A stretch of DNA of 64,000 nt from Chromohalobacter marismortui (GTDB taxonomy: Bacteria > Pseudomonadota > Gammaproteobacteria > Pseudomonadales > Halomonadaceae), in contig NZ_SOBR01000006.1 of the NCBI RefSeq assembly GCF_004364315.1, positions 1 to 64,000 on the forward strand, in the 5' to 3' direction. Positions 50,965 to 60,172 of the stretch are shown here, one piece after another. The notes beneath the pieces were generated by a model. The model saw nothing but the letters and a program-made list of their open reading frames with translations, ran no database searches and had not been told where the DNA came from. Numbering within the stretch: the first letter of the stretch is position 1; every line of letters begins with the position of its first letter. Made by a program: the position numbers and the translations under genes.

Positions 50965-52285
50965 GCACCAATGCGGGTCGCTTGGGGTCGAATTCCCAGC
51001 CTGAGATCAAGTATTGCATTGCCATGGCATCATTACGGCTGGTGACATCCAAGTGCTTGTACCTTTCGTGCGCTTCCATCAACTTGCCTTCGTCCAACTC
51101 GACGCCGAGCCCCGGCGCGGACGGTACCTTCAGCTTGCCATCGCGAATCAGGAATGGCTCTTTGGTGATACGTTGACCGTCCTGCCAGATCCAGTGCGTA
51201 TCGATGGCAGTAATCTCTCCTGGGCAGGCCGCCGCTACATGCGTCATCATCGCCAACGAGATATCGAAGTGATTGTTGCTGTGCGACCCCCAGGTCATGC
51301 CCCACTCATTGCAAAGCTCGCCGACCATCACCGCGCCCTGCATGGTCCAGAAGTGACAATCGGCGAGGGGAATGTCAACTGAATTCAGCTGCACGGCATA
51401 CTGTAACTGTTTGAAGTCGGTGGCGATCATGTTGGTCGCGGTGGGCAAGCCGGTGCGCTTCTTGAACTCCGCCATGGTCTCGCGGCCGGAAAACCCACCC
51501 TCCTGACCGCAAGGGTCCTCGGCATAGCTGAGCAGATCCTTGATCGGATCCAGCACCCGCACCGCTTCATCGAGCGACCAGGCACCATTGGGGTCCAGGG
51601 TCAGCCGCGCCTCGGGAAACGCCTCATGGAGCGCGCGAACGCAGTCGGCTTCTTCCTCCCCGCGCAGCACGCCACCCTTGAGCTTGAAGTCTTTGAAGCC
51701 GTAGCGGTCATAGGCGGCCTTGGCCAGATTGGCCACGGCCTCGGGCGTCAATGCCTCCTGGCGCCGTACTTCATCCCAGGCATCCTGCGGATTCTCGGTC
51801 TTAGGATAAGGCAGGTCGGTCTTGTCCGGATCACCGAGCAGAAACAGATACCCCAATGCCTCAACTTCGTCGCGCTGGCGACCGTACTGGCCCAGCAGAT
51901 CCGACACCGGCATACCCAACGCCTGACCGAAGAGGTCTAACAACGCCGACTCGATAGCAGTGATGACATGCACCGCCACCCGCAGATCGAAGGTCTGACG
52001 CCCCCTCTCCTCGCGTCCGTTCTTGGCCAACAACAAACGCACGCGATTGAGCGTCTGCTTGACATCGTTGACGCGTGAGCCCTCCACCAGTTCCCGGCAC
52101 TGCTCCAGCCCCTTGAGAATGCCATCGCTCGAAGGAATCTCGCCCACGCCCTGGTTACCCGCCTCGTCTTCGAGAATGACAATACAACGAATGAACCAAG
52201 GCGCATGACCGCCACTCAGGTTGAGAAGAAAGCCATCGTGGCCGGCCACCGGCACAATACGCATGCGTTTGATTGTAGGATGCAT
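50960..52285 (-). CDS. gudD: Glucarate dehydratase (first copy)
   Basis: This 441-residue enolase-superfamily enzyme dehydrates D-glucarate (and L-idarate) to 5-dehydro-4-deoxy-D-glucarate. Catalytic KxK in '[11 protein letters not shown]' near residue 205, metal ligands in 'LTLDPNGAW' and '[14 protein letters not shown]', and the His of the His-Asp dyad in '[14 protein letters not shown]' near 336 are all present. The ATG at 52285 has AGGAA seven bases upstream; the TTG two codons before is rejected. GC content is high (39 of 60 bases in 51481-51540), like the genome at large. Confidence 0.93.
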   Translation of the reverse strand: MHPTIKRMRIVPVAGHDGFLLNLSGGHAPWFIRCIVILEDEAGNQGVGEIPSSDGILKGLEQCRELVEGSRVNDVKQTLNRVRLLLAKNGREERGRQTFDLRVAVHVITAIESALLDLFGQALGMPVSDLLGQYGRQRDEVEALGYLFLLGDPDKTDLPYPKTENPQDAWDEVRRQEALTPEAVANLAKAAYDRYGFKDFKLKGGVLRGEEEADCVRALHEAFPEARLTLDPNGAWSLDEAVRVLDPIKDLLSYAEDPCGQEGGFSGRETMAEFKKRTGLPTATNMIATDFKQLQYAVQLNSVDIPLADCHFWTMQGAVMVGELCNEWGMTWGSHSNNHFDISLAMMTHVAAACPGEITAIDTHWIWQDGQRITKEPFLIRDGKLKVPSAPGLGVELDEGKLMEAHERYKHLDVTSRNDAMAMQYLISGWEFDPKRPALVR

Positions 52286-52345
52286 GTCCAATTCCTGTCT
52301 GAAAATTGATAAATATTGATAGAGCCTTCCCGACGAGTGGAAGAT

Positions 52346-52498
52346 CTATTGAAAAATCACCCAGACAATGATCAGCGCCATTATCAGCCCAACGATCTCG
52401 GGCCAGTAACCAAACTTGAATTCATTGACCTCTTCCGGAGAATCGCTGACCGTCAACTCGTCGTCCTGGCGAGTCAGGTTTTCGTCATTGGATTGCAT
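52346..52498 (-). CDS. Small single-pass membrane protein in the TRAP/glucarate operon (50 residues)
   Basis: This 50-codon frame starts with ATG after an AAGGA ribosome site (7-base spacing), 19 bp past the dctM stop, and ends 60 bp before gudD. The first 28 residues are acidic and polar (MQSNDENLTRQDDELTV...); the last 20, 'YWPEIVGLIMALIIVWVIFQ', form one transmembrane helix ending at the C-terminus. That layout is of a tail-anchored protein. Its place right behind the TRAP permease suggests an accessory subunit or stabiliser. I do not recognise a family; function is inference. Confidence 0.68.
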   Translation of the reverse strand: MQSNDENLTRQDDELTVSDSPEEVNEFKFGYWPEIVGLIMALIIVWVIFQ

Positions 52499-52517
52499 AT
52501 ACTTTCCTTCCCTTCAA

Positions 52518-53834
52518 TCAGTTAAACATCAGGTTAGGTAGCCATAACGCCAGCTGCGGGAAGAAAAGCACCAGCACCATGCCAATCACCTGCAGTGCGA
52601 TGAACGGCAACACAGCCACAAAAATATGTTGCAACTCGATACCTTTGGGCGCCACGCTCTTCAGGAAAAAACAGGCCGGGCCAAATGGCGGTGACAGATA
52701 ATAGATCTGGATATTCATCGCGAACAGCACACCGAACCAGACCGGATCGAAGCCCAGACCAACAACCACCGGCGCAAAGATCGGCACGGTAATGAAGATG
52801 ATTGCAATCCACTCCAAGAATGTGCCCAGCACCATGACAATTGCCATCATGATCGCGATAATAGCCAGCGGATGCATATCGAGGCCTTTCAGGAAATCTG
52901 TCAGGAAGCTAACCCCACCGATCAGATTATAAATACCAACCAGACTCACTGCCCCTAGCACCAACCAAATAATAGAACCTACAGTCAGTGCAGTCTGGCG
53001 CATGGCATCTCGAATCATGCGATAAGAGAACTGCTTGAGAATAGCCGATACGATCATGGCGCCCACAGCTCCCATGGCAGCTGCTTCGGTAACGGTCGTG
53101 ATGCCTGTATAGATCATCCCTAGCACCATACCGATCAATAGAAACGGTAGGATAGCCCCTTTCAGATACTTGAGACGCTTATAGAGAGGCAACGCTGTTT
53201 CAGGAATATCGTTAATCGGCGCCAATGACGGGTTAAGCTTGCAGCGTATAATTATATAGACAATAAATATGCTGGCCAAGAGAACACCTGGAATGGCGCC
53301 TGCGGCAAACAGTTTGGTGATTGATACCTGAGCTGCAAGGCCATAGACAATCATTACTACCGAGGGAGGAATGAGTGTCGCTAGGGCACCGGCAGCACAG
53401 ATGATACCAATCGATAAATTACGATCATAACCGAGACGTAACATCTGCGGCAGGGCAATCAGGCCGAGCATCACAATCTCACCGCCCATGATCCCACTCA
53501 TCGCTGCGAGAATAACGGCTACCACGCAAGTTTGGACAGCTACCGAGCCACGAGCACGTCCACCAAGAATGGACATACTATCAAAGAGCGCGTGGGCTAT
53601 GCCCGATCGTTCTAGCACGTTAGCCATGAACACGAAGAAAGGTACCGCGACTAGCTCGTATTTTTCCAGAACATGATAAACGTTAGAGGCTACCAGGAAT
53701 AAGCCATTGGTACCGTAGTAGATCAGTGCTGTAACGACTGACACTAAAAGTGTAGTAACACCAAGCGGAATACCAAAAGCCATTAACGCAAGCAATGCTA
53801 GAACAATTAATAATGTAACGACTTCGATACCCAT
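52518..53834 (-). CDS. dctM: TRAP transporter large permease DctM
   Basis: This 438-residue, roughly 12-helix DctM-family protein is the sodium-coupled translocating subunit of a TRAP transporter. Typical stretches: 'FGIPLGVTTLLVS' near residue 20, 'SGIMGGEIVMLGLIALPQML' near 115, and 'GTFLEWIAIIFITVPIFAPVV' near 340. It overlaps dctQ by one base (TAATG). Sequence is AT-richer than the surrounding genome: 24 G+C in 60 bases at 53221-53280. Confidence 0.95.
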   Translation of the reverse strand: MGIEVVTLLIVLALLALMAFGIPLGVTTLLVSVVTALIYYGTNGLFLVASNVYHVLEKYELVAVPFFVFMANVLERSGIAHALFDSMSILGGRARGSVAVQTCVVAVILAAMSGIMGGEIVMLGLIALPQMLRLGYDRNLSIGIICAAGALATLIPPSVVMIVYGLAAQVSITKLFAAGAIPGVLLASIFIVYIIIRCKLNPSLAPINDIPETALPLYKRLKYLKGAILPFLLIGMVLGMIYTGITTVTEAAAMGAVGAMIVSAILKQFSYRMIRDAMRQTALTVGSIIWLVLGAVSLVGIYNLIGGVSFLTDFLKGLDMHPLAIIAIMMAIVMVLGTFLEWIAIIFITVPIFAPVVVGLGFDPVWFGVLFAMNIQIYYLSPPFGPACFFLKSVAPKGIELQHIFVAVLPFIALQVIGMVLVLFFPQLALWLPNLMFN

Positions 53835-54385
53835 TAGTCGGCATCCTTTTCATCATGGATGGCGGACGTCACCAGGTGGTTACGTTCCTCCGCACGGTCT
53901 TCAAACCAATGCACGACATTGGCTAACAATTGCAAGACATAAATAAATGCTCCCACTACTAGTGTCGGCTTAAGATAAGCTGGTAGCGGTGAATTGAAAG
54001 CACTGCCGCTTCTTTCGATGCCTTGTATTGCATGAACTGCAGGCCCCCAACCAGCCCACACCAACATCGACAGAGCGAAGATGGCGGCTACCAGTGATAC
54101 CAACTCCATTTTTTTCCATACAGATGCAGGTACCAACAGCTCAACCATGGTAATCGCTATGTGACGCTTGCGCTGGGTAACATAGCCACTTGTCAGCACC
54201 CAGCCAGTGGCACATAGCGCCATGACAGTCTCGAATGTCCATAGCGTTGGTGAGTCAAACACATAACGCATAACAACTTCGAGAGCGGACAGCACAATAC
54301 ACGCAAAAAACAAAACGGCACATGCATAACCGATAAAAACACTGACCCGGTCCATACCGGCCGCCAAGCGACTTAAAAAGGACAT
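53834..54385 (-). CDS. dctQ: TRAP transporter small permease DctQ
   Basis: This 183-residue protein has four hydrophobic segments in the DctQ pattern, with 'VVMRYVFDSPTLWTFETVMALCATGWVLTSGY' containing the family's 'R-Y-V-F' and aromatic-rich region. It pairs with DctM and the periplasmic DctP protein. I place the start at ATG 54385 (GGGGA eight bases upstream). The following gene dctM overlaps its stop. Confidence 0.93.
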   Translation of the reverse strand: MSFLSRLAAGMDRVSVFIGYACAVLFFACIVLSALEVVMRYVFDSPTLWTFETVMALCATGWVLTSGYVTQRKRHIAITMVELLVPASVWKKMELVSLVAAIFALSMLVWAGWGPAVHAIQGIERSGSAFNSPLPAYLKPTLVVGAFIYVLQLLANVVHWFEDRAEERNHLVTSAIHDEKDAD

Positions 54386-54454
54386 ATAGAAATTCCCCGA
54401 ATAAGAAGGGCCGTGACAGTCCATACCGTCACGACCACAAGCTAATATAAGACT

Positions 54455-55528
54455 TTAGCCCTGACCGGAAGATTCATCGCCAGTAGGCTTAGCAGCTTTA
54501 TCCTTTAGGAGGCCTTTTGACTTCATATACTCCAGGTGAGCGTCCAACGCTTGTTGAGCCAATTTACTTTTCTCACCAAAATTCTCCCATGCACCACGAG
54601 CGATCTCACGAAGCTGATCACGCTCGGCCTGCGGCCAATCAATCACCGTGATATCACCTTCGGCCTTGTCGCGTGCCACAAGCTTCTCATCTTGTTGGTG
54701 GACGGCATCAGCCAAGTCATTGAATGATTTGTAGAACCATTGATGCAGTGCCTGCTGATCCTCTTGACTCAATGACTCCCATGTATTGCGATTCACCGTA
54801 AACTGCTGAGATGACATGGAATGTATACCCGGATAAATCGGATATTTTGCAATGTCGTTGAGGCCGGAAGCGTCATTATTTACGTAAGCTGAGGCATCAG
54901 CGGCATCTACCACCCCCTGTTGCAGTGCAGTATAAACTTCAGAAAAAGGAATATTGACTGGTGTGGCCCCGGCACGCCTAAAGACAGCTGCCGCGAGTCC
55001 CTCAGGTGAGCGAATTTTCACACCCTGAAGATCTTCAACACTACGAATGGGGACCGCTGAGACCAGCGCCTCACGCTTATAAGGACCGCAACCAACAACC
55101 TTTACGCCATCGACTTGGGCATTAATAGCTTTTTGCAGTATCTTCTCGCCACCACCATTTTTGCAAAATCCAAGGAACTGTGAAGGTTTATCATAGCCGG
55201 CCACCAGATCTCCCATCAGAGCAAAAACAGGATCTTTACCCGTAAAATAAGCAGGTGCTGTTAAGTCACCATCGAGAAGCCCCATGGAAACGGCACTCAT
55301 GGTTTCCTTATAGGGAACCACGCTACCAATGGGCATGAGATTTATACTAACATCTCCTCCGGTCATTTTTTTTAGCTTTGGCACCCAATTATCTTGCAAA
55401 TATTGATAAGCATAATCACCAGAGTTGAAAGATGTCTGCACCTTCAATTCAGTCGCCTGCGCATAAGAGGCCGAGAACATTGCGGCAGAAGCCAAGGAAA
55501 TGGAATAAACGAGCGTGCGAATTTTCAT
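54455..55528 (-). CDS. dctP: TRAP transporter substrate-binding protein DctP
   Basis: This 357-residue periplasmic protein has a signal peptide (MKIRTLVYSISLASAAMFSASYAQA, cleavage near residue 25). The DctP fold shows the substrate-carboxylate arginine region 'GVKIRSPEGLAAAVFRRAG' near residue 165 and 'NIPFSEVYTALQQGVVDAADAS' near 188. By position it should bind glucarate or galactarate, both dicarboxylic sugar acids. AAGGTGG precedes the ATG at 55528. The C-terminal tail is Lys/Gly/Ser-rich. Confidence 0.93.
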   Translation of the reverse strand: MKIRTLVYSISLASAAMFSASYAQATELKVQTSFNSGDYAYQYLQDNWVPKLKKMTGGDVSINLMPIGSVVPYKETMSAVSMGLLDGDLTAPAYFTGKDPVFALMGDLVAGYDKPSQFLGFCKNGGGEKILQKAINAQVDGVKVVGCGPYKREALVSAVPIRSVEDLQGVKIRSPEGLAAAVFRRAGATPVNIPFSEVYTALQQGVVDAADASAYVNNDASGLNDIAKYPIYPGIHSMSSQQFTVNRNTWESLSQEDQQALHQWFYKSFNDLADAVHQQDEKLVARDKAEGDITVIDWPQAERDQLREIARGAWENFGEKSKLAQQALDAHLEYMKSKGLLKDKAAKPTGDESSGQG

Positions 55529-55678
55529 ATTAACCACCTTTACTATTGTCATATTTAATATGGCTTTTACTGCATGAAGCAGCAACCTCAGATGCAAAGA
55601 GATCCGACACTTTCCGAACCGCACTTCTACACCTCTTTCTCATCATCGCGCGGCTAGATGCCACACATATGAAGTCTT
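55529..55678 (-). promoter_or_regulatory. Leader region between the second gudD and dctP
   Basis: This 150-bp AT-rich stretch between two same-strand genes is the largest gap in the cluster. No hairpin with a T-run is seen, so it may hold a second promoter for dctPQM. TTGTCATA near 55545 (plus strand) shares TGTCATA with the sequence upstream of kdgD at 58008. No gene is seen. Confidence 0.35.
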
Positions 55679-57019
55679 TTAACGAGTAAGCGCTGGACGC
55701 TTTGGATCAAACCTCCAGTCGCGAATCAAATGTTGCATTGCCATAGCGTCATTGCGTCCTCCGACCGGTAGCTTGCGATAGATTGCATGGGCCTGTTCAA
55801 CCTGTTTCATATCGATTTCAATTCCAAGCCCTGGAGCATCAGTAACGGCGACCTTGCCATCAATGATCTGTGGAGGATTACGAGTCAAACGTGAATCTCC
55901 CTCCTGCCACATCCAGTGGGTATCCAGCGCCGTAGTACGACCTACTGCTGCGGCGCCGACCTGAGCAAACATTGCCAGCGAGACATCAAAGTGATTATTG
56001 GAGTGTGACCCCCAAGTCATACCGTGATCCTGGCAAAGTTGCGAAACCCGTACCGCGCCAGAGAGGGTCCAGAAATGAGGGTCAGCCAAAGGAATATCTA
56101 CCGAGCGCAGCATCAGCGCGTGGGCCATCTCACGCCAATTAGTGGCCACCATGTTGGTGGCTACTGGTAAGCCGGTAGCATGCCGAAACTCAGCGAGAAT
56201 CTCTCTACCTGAAAACCCATGCTCCGCACCGCATGGATCCTCTGCATAGGCAATGACGCCATGCAGGTTGTTGCACAGTTGGATCGCTTCATTAAGCGAC
56301 CAAGCACCATTAGGATCAATGGTCGTACGTGCATCAGGGAAGGTCTTATGAAGCACAGTGACTGCTTCAGTTTCTTGCTCGCCCGCTAGAACTCCCCCTT
56401 TAAGCTTGAAATCTTTGAATCCATAACGATCCTGAGCGGCTTGTGCTTGCTCGACGATACGCTGTGGGGTCATTGCTGCTTCATCTCGCAGACGATACCA
56501 ATCATGGCCTAGACCTTCAGTCCCACGGCGATAATCCAGAGGTGTATCATGACCATTACCGACGAAGAACAAATAGCCCAATACATCGACACTGTCGCGT
56601 AGCTTGCCATTACCCAGCAGCTCTGCCACTGGTACACCTAGAAACTTACCCATGAGGTCGAGTAGCGCTGCCTCGAGCGCGGCAACGGCATTGATACGTA
56701 ACTCAAAAGTCCAGGAGCCTTTGCCAAAATCCTCAAAGTCAGCGTTGCGACCAGCACACTGTAAAGATGAAACCATTGAACGTAGCTTGCCAATAGACTG
56801 GTTAATGACTAGCTCACGTGCTTGCTCAATAGAGTGCTGAATCGTCTCGCCACCCGGCGCCTCCCCCACTCCAATATGGCCGGCGCTATCTTCGAGAATA
56901 AGTAGATTACGCGTGAAGTAAGGAGAATGTGCCCCACCAATGTTGAGCAACATACTGTCACGACCGGCGACCGGAATAACTCGCATTCCAGTTATTTTAG
57001 GTGTTTCATAAGACAACAT
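55679..57019 (-). CDS. Glucarate dehydratase paralogue (second copy)
   Basis: This 446-residue enolase-superfamily enzyme is clearly homologous to the gene at 50960-52285. Catalytic residues are kept: KxK in '[14 protein letters not shown]', 'TTIDPNGAW', 'YAEDPCGAEHGFSG' and His in '[14 protein letters not shown]'. Unlike E. coli GudX, nothing essential looks lost. GGAG precedes the ATG at 57019. Base composition is intermediate (31 of 60 G+C at 56341-56400). It may act on another stereoisomer or be a transferred second glucarate dehydratase. Confidence 0.9.
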   Translation of the reverse strand: MLSYETPKITGMRVIPVAGRDSMLLNIGGAHSPYFTRNLLILEDSAGHIGVGEAPGGETIQHSIEQARELVINQSIGKLRSMVSSLQCAGRNADFEDFGKGSWTFELRINAVAALEAALLDLMGKFLGVPVAELLGNGKLRDSVDVLGYLFFVGNGHDTPLDYRRGTEGLGHDWYRLRDEAAMTPQRIVEQAQAAQDRYGFKDFKLKGGVLAGEQETEAVTVLHKTFPDARTTIDPNGAWSLNEAIQLCNNLHGVIAYAEDPCGAEHGFSGREILAEFRHATGLPVATNMVATNWREMAHALMLRSVDIPLADPHFWTLSGAVRVSQLCQDHGMTWGSHSNNHFDVSLAMFAQVGAAAVGRTTALDTHWMWQEGDSRLTRNPPQIIDGKVAVTDAPGLGIEIDMKQVEQAHAIYRKLPVGGRNDAMAMQHLIRDWRFDPKRPALTR

Positions 57020-57038
57020 CAGCAGTCTCCATAAGCTT

Positions 57039-57962
57039 TTAGAGGGACCTGGACTGATCGACAAGCGTCTTCAAAATGACCAGCTCGTCATCATCGGGCA
57101 TCACCAGCGGTTTACGTACATCCCCCGCCGGCATGCCAATGATGTCAGCCCCTGCCTTGATGAGACTGACGGCATAGCCCTTTTTCCGATCACGTAGATC
57201 GACGAAGGGAATGAAAAACTCGTTGGTGATTTTCTTTACCGTGGCGCTGTCTCCCGAGCGCAGTGCGCGATAGAACGTGAGTGCCATATCCGGCACGAAG
57301 TTGAAGACGGCGGATGAGTAAGTATTGACGCCGATAGAAAGGTACGCTTCGGCAAAAATCTCGGCCGTCGGTACACCACCGACGTAAACAAGACGATCGC
57401 CGACGGTCTTGACGATCTTGTTGAGCAATTGCATATCGCCCTTGCCGTCCTTGAGCCCGATCAGGTTAGGGCATTTATCGGCAAGCTGTTGGACCGCCGG
57501 CGCTTCCAGCACACCATTGCCACGGTTATAGTAAATGACATTGACCGAGGTGCTGTCACAGATCTGGCGCGCATACTCGACCAACCCTTCTTGCGGGCAC
57601 TCAGTCAGATAGGGCGGCATCAGCAGAATGCCATCCGCGCCGGCTTCTTCCGCAACACGCGCGAATTCCTTGCCACTTTCGACGCTCAACCCGGCGCTGG
57701 CAATGATGGGAACTTGGCCGCCGATGGTTTCGACAGCGGTACGCACGATATCGCCAAATTCAGTGAGCGATAGGTTGAAAAACTCTCCCGTGCCGCCAGC
57801 AACGAAGACCGCGGAAACATCATGACTCACGAACCACTCAAGCCGCTTGCGATAGCTTGCCGCATCGAACCGCCCCGCGGCATCGAAGTCGGTCACTGGA
57901 AAGGAAAGTAAGCCATCGCCAATCGCCGCGACCGTTTGTTCTTTGGAAAAATGCACCGTCAT
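57039..57962 (-). CDS. kdgD: 5-dehydro-4-deoxyglucarate dehydratase KdgD
   Basis: This 307-residue DapA-superfamily enzyme dehydrates and decarboxylates 5-dehydro-4-deoxyglucarate to 2,5-dioxopentanoate. The Schiff-base lysine is in 'NLIGLKDGKGDMQLL' near residue 197; the YxY-type tyrosine is in 'VNVIYYNRGNGVLEAP' near 148; 'VFVAGGTGEFFNLSLTEF' near 55 is typical. It is the first gene of the cluster and 19 bp before gudD copy two, so the transcript likely begins upstream of it. Confidence 0.92.
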   Translation of the reverse strand: MTVHFSKEQTVAAIGDGLLSFPVTDFDAAGRFDAASYRKRLEWFVSHDVSAVFVAGGTGEFFNLSLTEFGDIVRTAVETIGGQVPIIASAGLSVESGKEFARVAEEAGADGILLMPPYLTECPQEGLVEYARQICDSTSVNVIYYNRGNGVLEAPAVQQLADKCPNLIGLKDGKGDMQLLNKIVKTVGDRLVYVGGVPTAEIFAEAYLSIGVNTYSSAVFNFVPDMALTFYRALRSGDSATVKKITNEFFIPFVDLRDRKKGYAVSLIKAGADIIGMPAGDVRKPLVMPDDDELVILKTLVDQSRSL

Positions 57963-58006
57963 GTCCCTCGCAACTGTCTTGTTGAACGTGATGACTTGGT
58001 TACTTC

Positions 58007-58026
58007 ATGTCATACATCATACAACT
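58007..58026. promoter_or_regulatory. Direct repeat upstream of kdgD (candidate GntR-type site)
   Basis: On the minus strand GTTGTATGATGTATGACAT contains two TGTATGA copies in direct orientation, about 45 bp before the kdgD start. The cluster's FadR-type GntR protein would be expected to bind near here. The motif is not a clean palindrome, so this is tentative. Confidence 0.3.
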
Positions 58027-58142
58027 GAGACGATAGGCACAGCCGCGATGTCACACAACACCGACATTGGTCGATTAAACCAAGGTCTTAAACTAGAAAT
58101 AACATTGCCACCATGCATTACCATGATGGCTTATAGGACGGA

Positions 58143-58451
58143 TTATGCTTGGGTGCCCTCGACAATCTCGAATTGCTCGAGACCACCCCCCTCGGAAAAG
58201 GCCTCCGCGGGCATGGGGTTAGCATGGGCTTGCTTGAAGTCATCACTGCCCACCCAGGCGCGAAAGGCATCCTGGTCTTCCCATTCCGTCTCGACGAGAT
58301 AAGGCGTTTGGTTGCCCTGAGGCCGCAATACCCGCATGGCCTTGAAGCCAGGCTGTTTGTCGACCTCGCTGGCGCGTTGCTGGAACCGGCGCTCGAACTC
58401 GGCTTCATACCCCGCATTGACGAAAACGCGGTTGATGACGATAAAACTCAT
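58143..58451 (-). CDS. ABM-domain protein (heme oxygenase/monooxygenase-like)
   Basis: This 102-residue dimeric ferredoxin-fold (antibiotic biosynthesis monooxygenase) protein has 'FIVINRVFVNAGYEAEFERRF' at the start and 'VETEWEDQDAFRAWVGSDDF' in the middle. Similar to HmoA/HmoB-type heme monooxygenases, but a heme-ligand histidine cannot be assigned from sequence alone. It lies 12 bp after sixA and probably belongs to gpsA-sixA. Function uncertain. Confidence 0.78.
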   Translation of the reverse strand: MSFIVINRVFVNAGYEAEFERRFQQRASEVDKQPGFKAMRVLRPQGNQTPYLVETEWEDQDAFRAWVGSDDFKQAHANPMPAEAFSEGGGLEQFEIVEGTQA

Positions 58452-58463
58452 TCGTTCTTCTCC

Positions 58464-58955
58464 TTAGCCAAGCAGTTCACAGGGCGACTGCCACTGGCGT
58501 AACGTGGCACAGCCCGCCGCCCAGACATCGGCCTCCAGCGCCGCCACGGTCGCCGTCGGCATCGGTTGAGAAGCCCGTACATCGCCCTCGACCAGACGCC
58601 CGACCAGGGCACCGACCAACGGCATGTGGCTAACTAGCAGGCACGGCGTATGCGCGACTTCCTGCTGGAGCCAGTCGAGAAGCGGCTCCAACGGATCGTC
58701 CGGGGTGATGATCGGGAGCGTTTCGACCGGGCGCTCCAAGGGCGTCGCCATCCACTGCGCGGTCTGCTGGGCACGTCGATAAGGGCTGGCGACGATCCGC
58801 AGTGTCGTTCGTACGTCCCCGGGCAGCATGTCACTCAGCCATGCCGCCATTGCACGCGCTTCCTGCTCGCCATGCTCGGTGAGCGAACGCTCACTATCCG
58901 GCCGGCCTGGCGCGGCTTCGCCATGGCGCATGATATAAAGTCTCGACACGCTCAC
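58464..58955 (-). CDS. sixA: Phosphohistidine phosphatase SixA
   Basis: This 163-residue histidine phosphatase (phosphoglycerate-mutase superfamily) has the catalytic '[23 protein letters not shown]' at residues 7-29. SixA removes phosphate from histidine phosphotransfer proteins such as the nitrogen PTS. The start is GTG, overlapping the gpsA stop (GTGA), so translation is coupled. The gpsA-sixA pairing is common in gammaproteobacteria. Confidence 0.9.
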   Translation of the reverse strand: MSVSRLYIMRHGEAAPGRPDSERSLTEHGEQEARAMAAWLSDMLPGDVRTTLRIVASPYRRAQQTAQWMATPLERPVETLPIITPDDPLEPLLDWLQQEVAHTPCLLVSHMPLVGALVGRLVEGDVRASQPMPTATVAALEADVWAAGCATLRQWQSPCELLG

Positions 58956-60022
58956 GTCTCCTCTGCACCGGGTTCCATCCGACGCGCCTCGAATACATCC
59001 TGACGCGGCAAGATGAACTCTACGTCGCTGCTTTGTTCCTGCTGCATGAGCATCTGTGCCATCTGGCGCGCCGGCACGCCATTGAACAGCACCTGATAAA
59101 GCCCTTCAGCCAAGGGCATGTAGATGTCTTCACGGCGCGCCTTTTCGCGTACCAGACTGACCGTGTTGACGCCTTCCGCCACCTGGCCCAATGACTCGAT
59201 GGCTTCTTCGAGCGTCTTGTCCTCGCCCAGGGCAAAGCCGACGCGGTAATTGCGCGAGAGCTTCGACGAGCAGGTCACGATGAGGTCTCCTACGCCCGCC
59301 AACCCGATGAACGTCAACGGATTGGCGCCCAAGGCCACCGCAAATCGGCTCATCTCGGCCAGCGCTCGTGTCATCAGCATGCTACGTGTGTTCTCGCCCA
59401 TGCCCAGCGCTGCCGCCATACCTGCGGCAATGGCATAGATATTTTTCAGCGCACCGCCCAGTTCGACGCCATAGCGATCGTTGCTGGCATAAACACGAAA
59501 ATAGTCGCAACCGAGTGCCGATTGTACTCGTGCCCGCGTATAGGGATCGTCGCTGGCGATGACCGTTGCCGTGAGCTGTTTCTGGGCGATTTCCGACGCC
59601 AGGTTAGGCCCCGACAGCACACCGATATGCGGAAAACCGGTCTCTTCCTCGAGAATCTGGCTCATCAGCTTGAAGCCTTCTTCACGGATGCCCTTGGTGG
59701 TACTGACCAGGATTTGCGACGGATCGAGCCACGCCATAGCCTGACGCACGACGTCTGAAAAAGCGCTCGAGGGAATGGCGATGAAAACCACCTCCGCCGC
59801 TCGTAGCACCGCATGCATATCGTCGGACGCAACCACCGAGGGATTGATGGCGTAATCCGGCAAGTAGCGTGGATTGCGATGCTCATGGTTGATCTGCTCG
59901 ATCAATGCCGGATCACGCAACCACTGGCGCACACGGGCTCCGTTGTCGGCAGCAATGCTGGCGATGGCCGTGCCGAAACTGCCGCCGCCTAGCACGGCGA
60001 CTTGAAGTCGTTCGTCGGTCAT
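58952..60022 (-). CDS. gpsA: Glycerol-3-phosphate dehydrogenase [NAD(P)+] GpsA
   Basis: This 356-residue enzyme reduces dihydroxyacetone phosphate to sn-glycerol-3-phosphate for phospholipid synthesis. N-terminal '[21 protein letters not shown]' is the nucleotide-binding motif, and the active-site Lys/Asp region '[30 protein letters not shown]' lies near residue 190. The ATG at 60022 has GGAGG-like sequence near and gives family length. It leads the gpsA-sixA unit. Confidence 0.96.
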   Translation of the reverse strand: MTDERLQVAVLGGGSFGTAIASIAADNGARVRQWLRDPALIEQINHEHRNPRYLPDYAINPSVVASDDMHAVLRAAEVVFIAIPSSAFSDVVRQAMAWLDPSQILVSTTKGIREEGFKLMSQILEEETGFPHIGVLSGPNLASEIAQKQLTATVIASDDPYTRARVQSALGCDYFRVYASNDRYGVELGGALKNIYAIAAGMAAALGMGENTRSMLMTRALAEMSRFAVALGANPLTFIGLAGVGDLIVTCSSKLSRNYRVGFALGEDKTLEEAIESLGQVAEGVNTVSLVREKARREDIYMPLAEGLYQVLFNGVPARQMAQMLMQQEQSSDVEFILPRQDVFEARRMEPGAEET

Positions 60023-60103
60023 GGAGGTTTCCTGGTGGCCTGCGAAATGACGCCATTGTAACGGACCTGACGCGTCACGCACGCCCGATCATCGCCTGAC
60101 GGC

Positions 60104-60135
60104 AAAAGACGACACCGCCCGTGGGCGGTGTCGTC
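60104..60135 (-). terminator. Terminator of pntAB
   Basis: A perfect 13-bp stem GACGACACCGCCC-AC-GGGCGGTGTCGTC followed on the minus strand by TTTTG lies 38 bp past the pntB stop. Confidence 0.88.
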
Positions 60136-60172
60136 GTGCTACTCGCTACACTGCCGCCAGGCAGCAGGTCGA

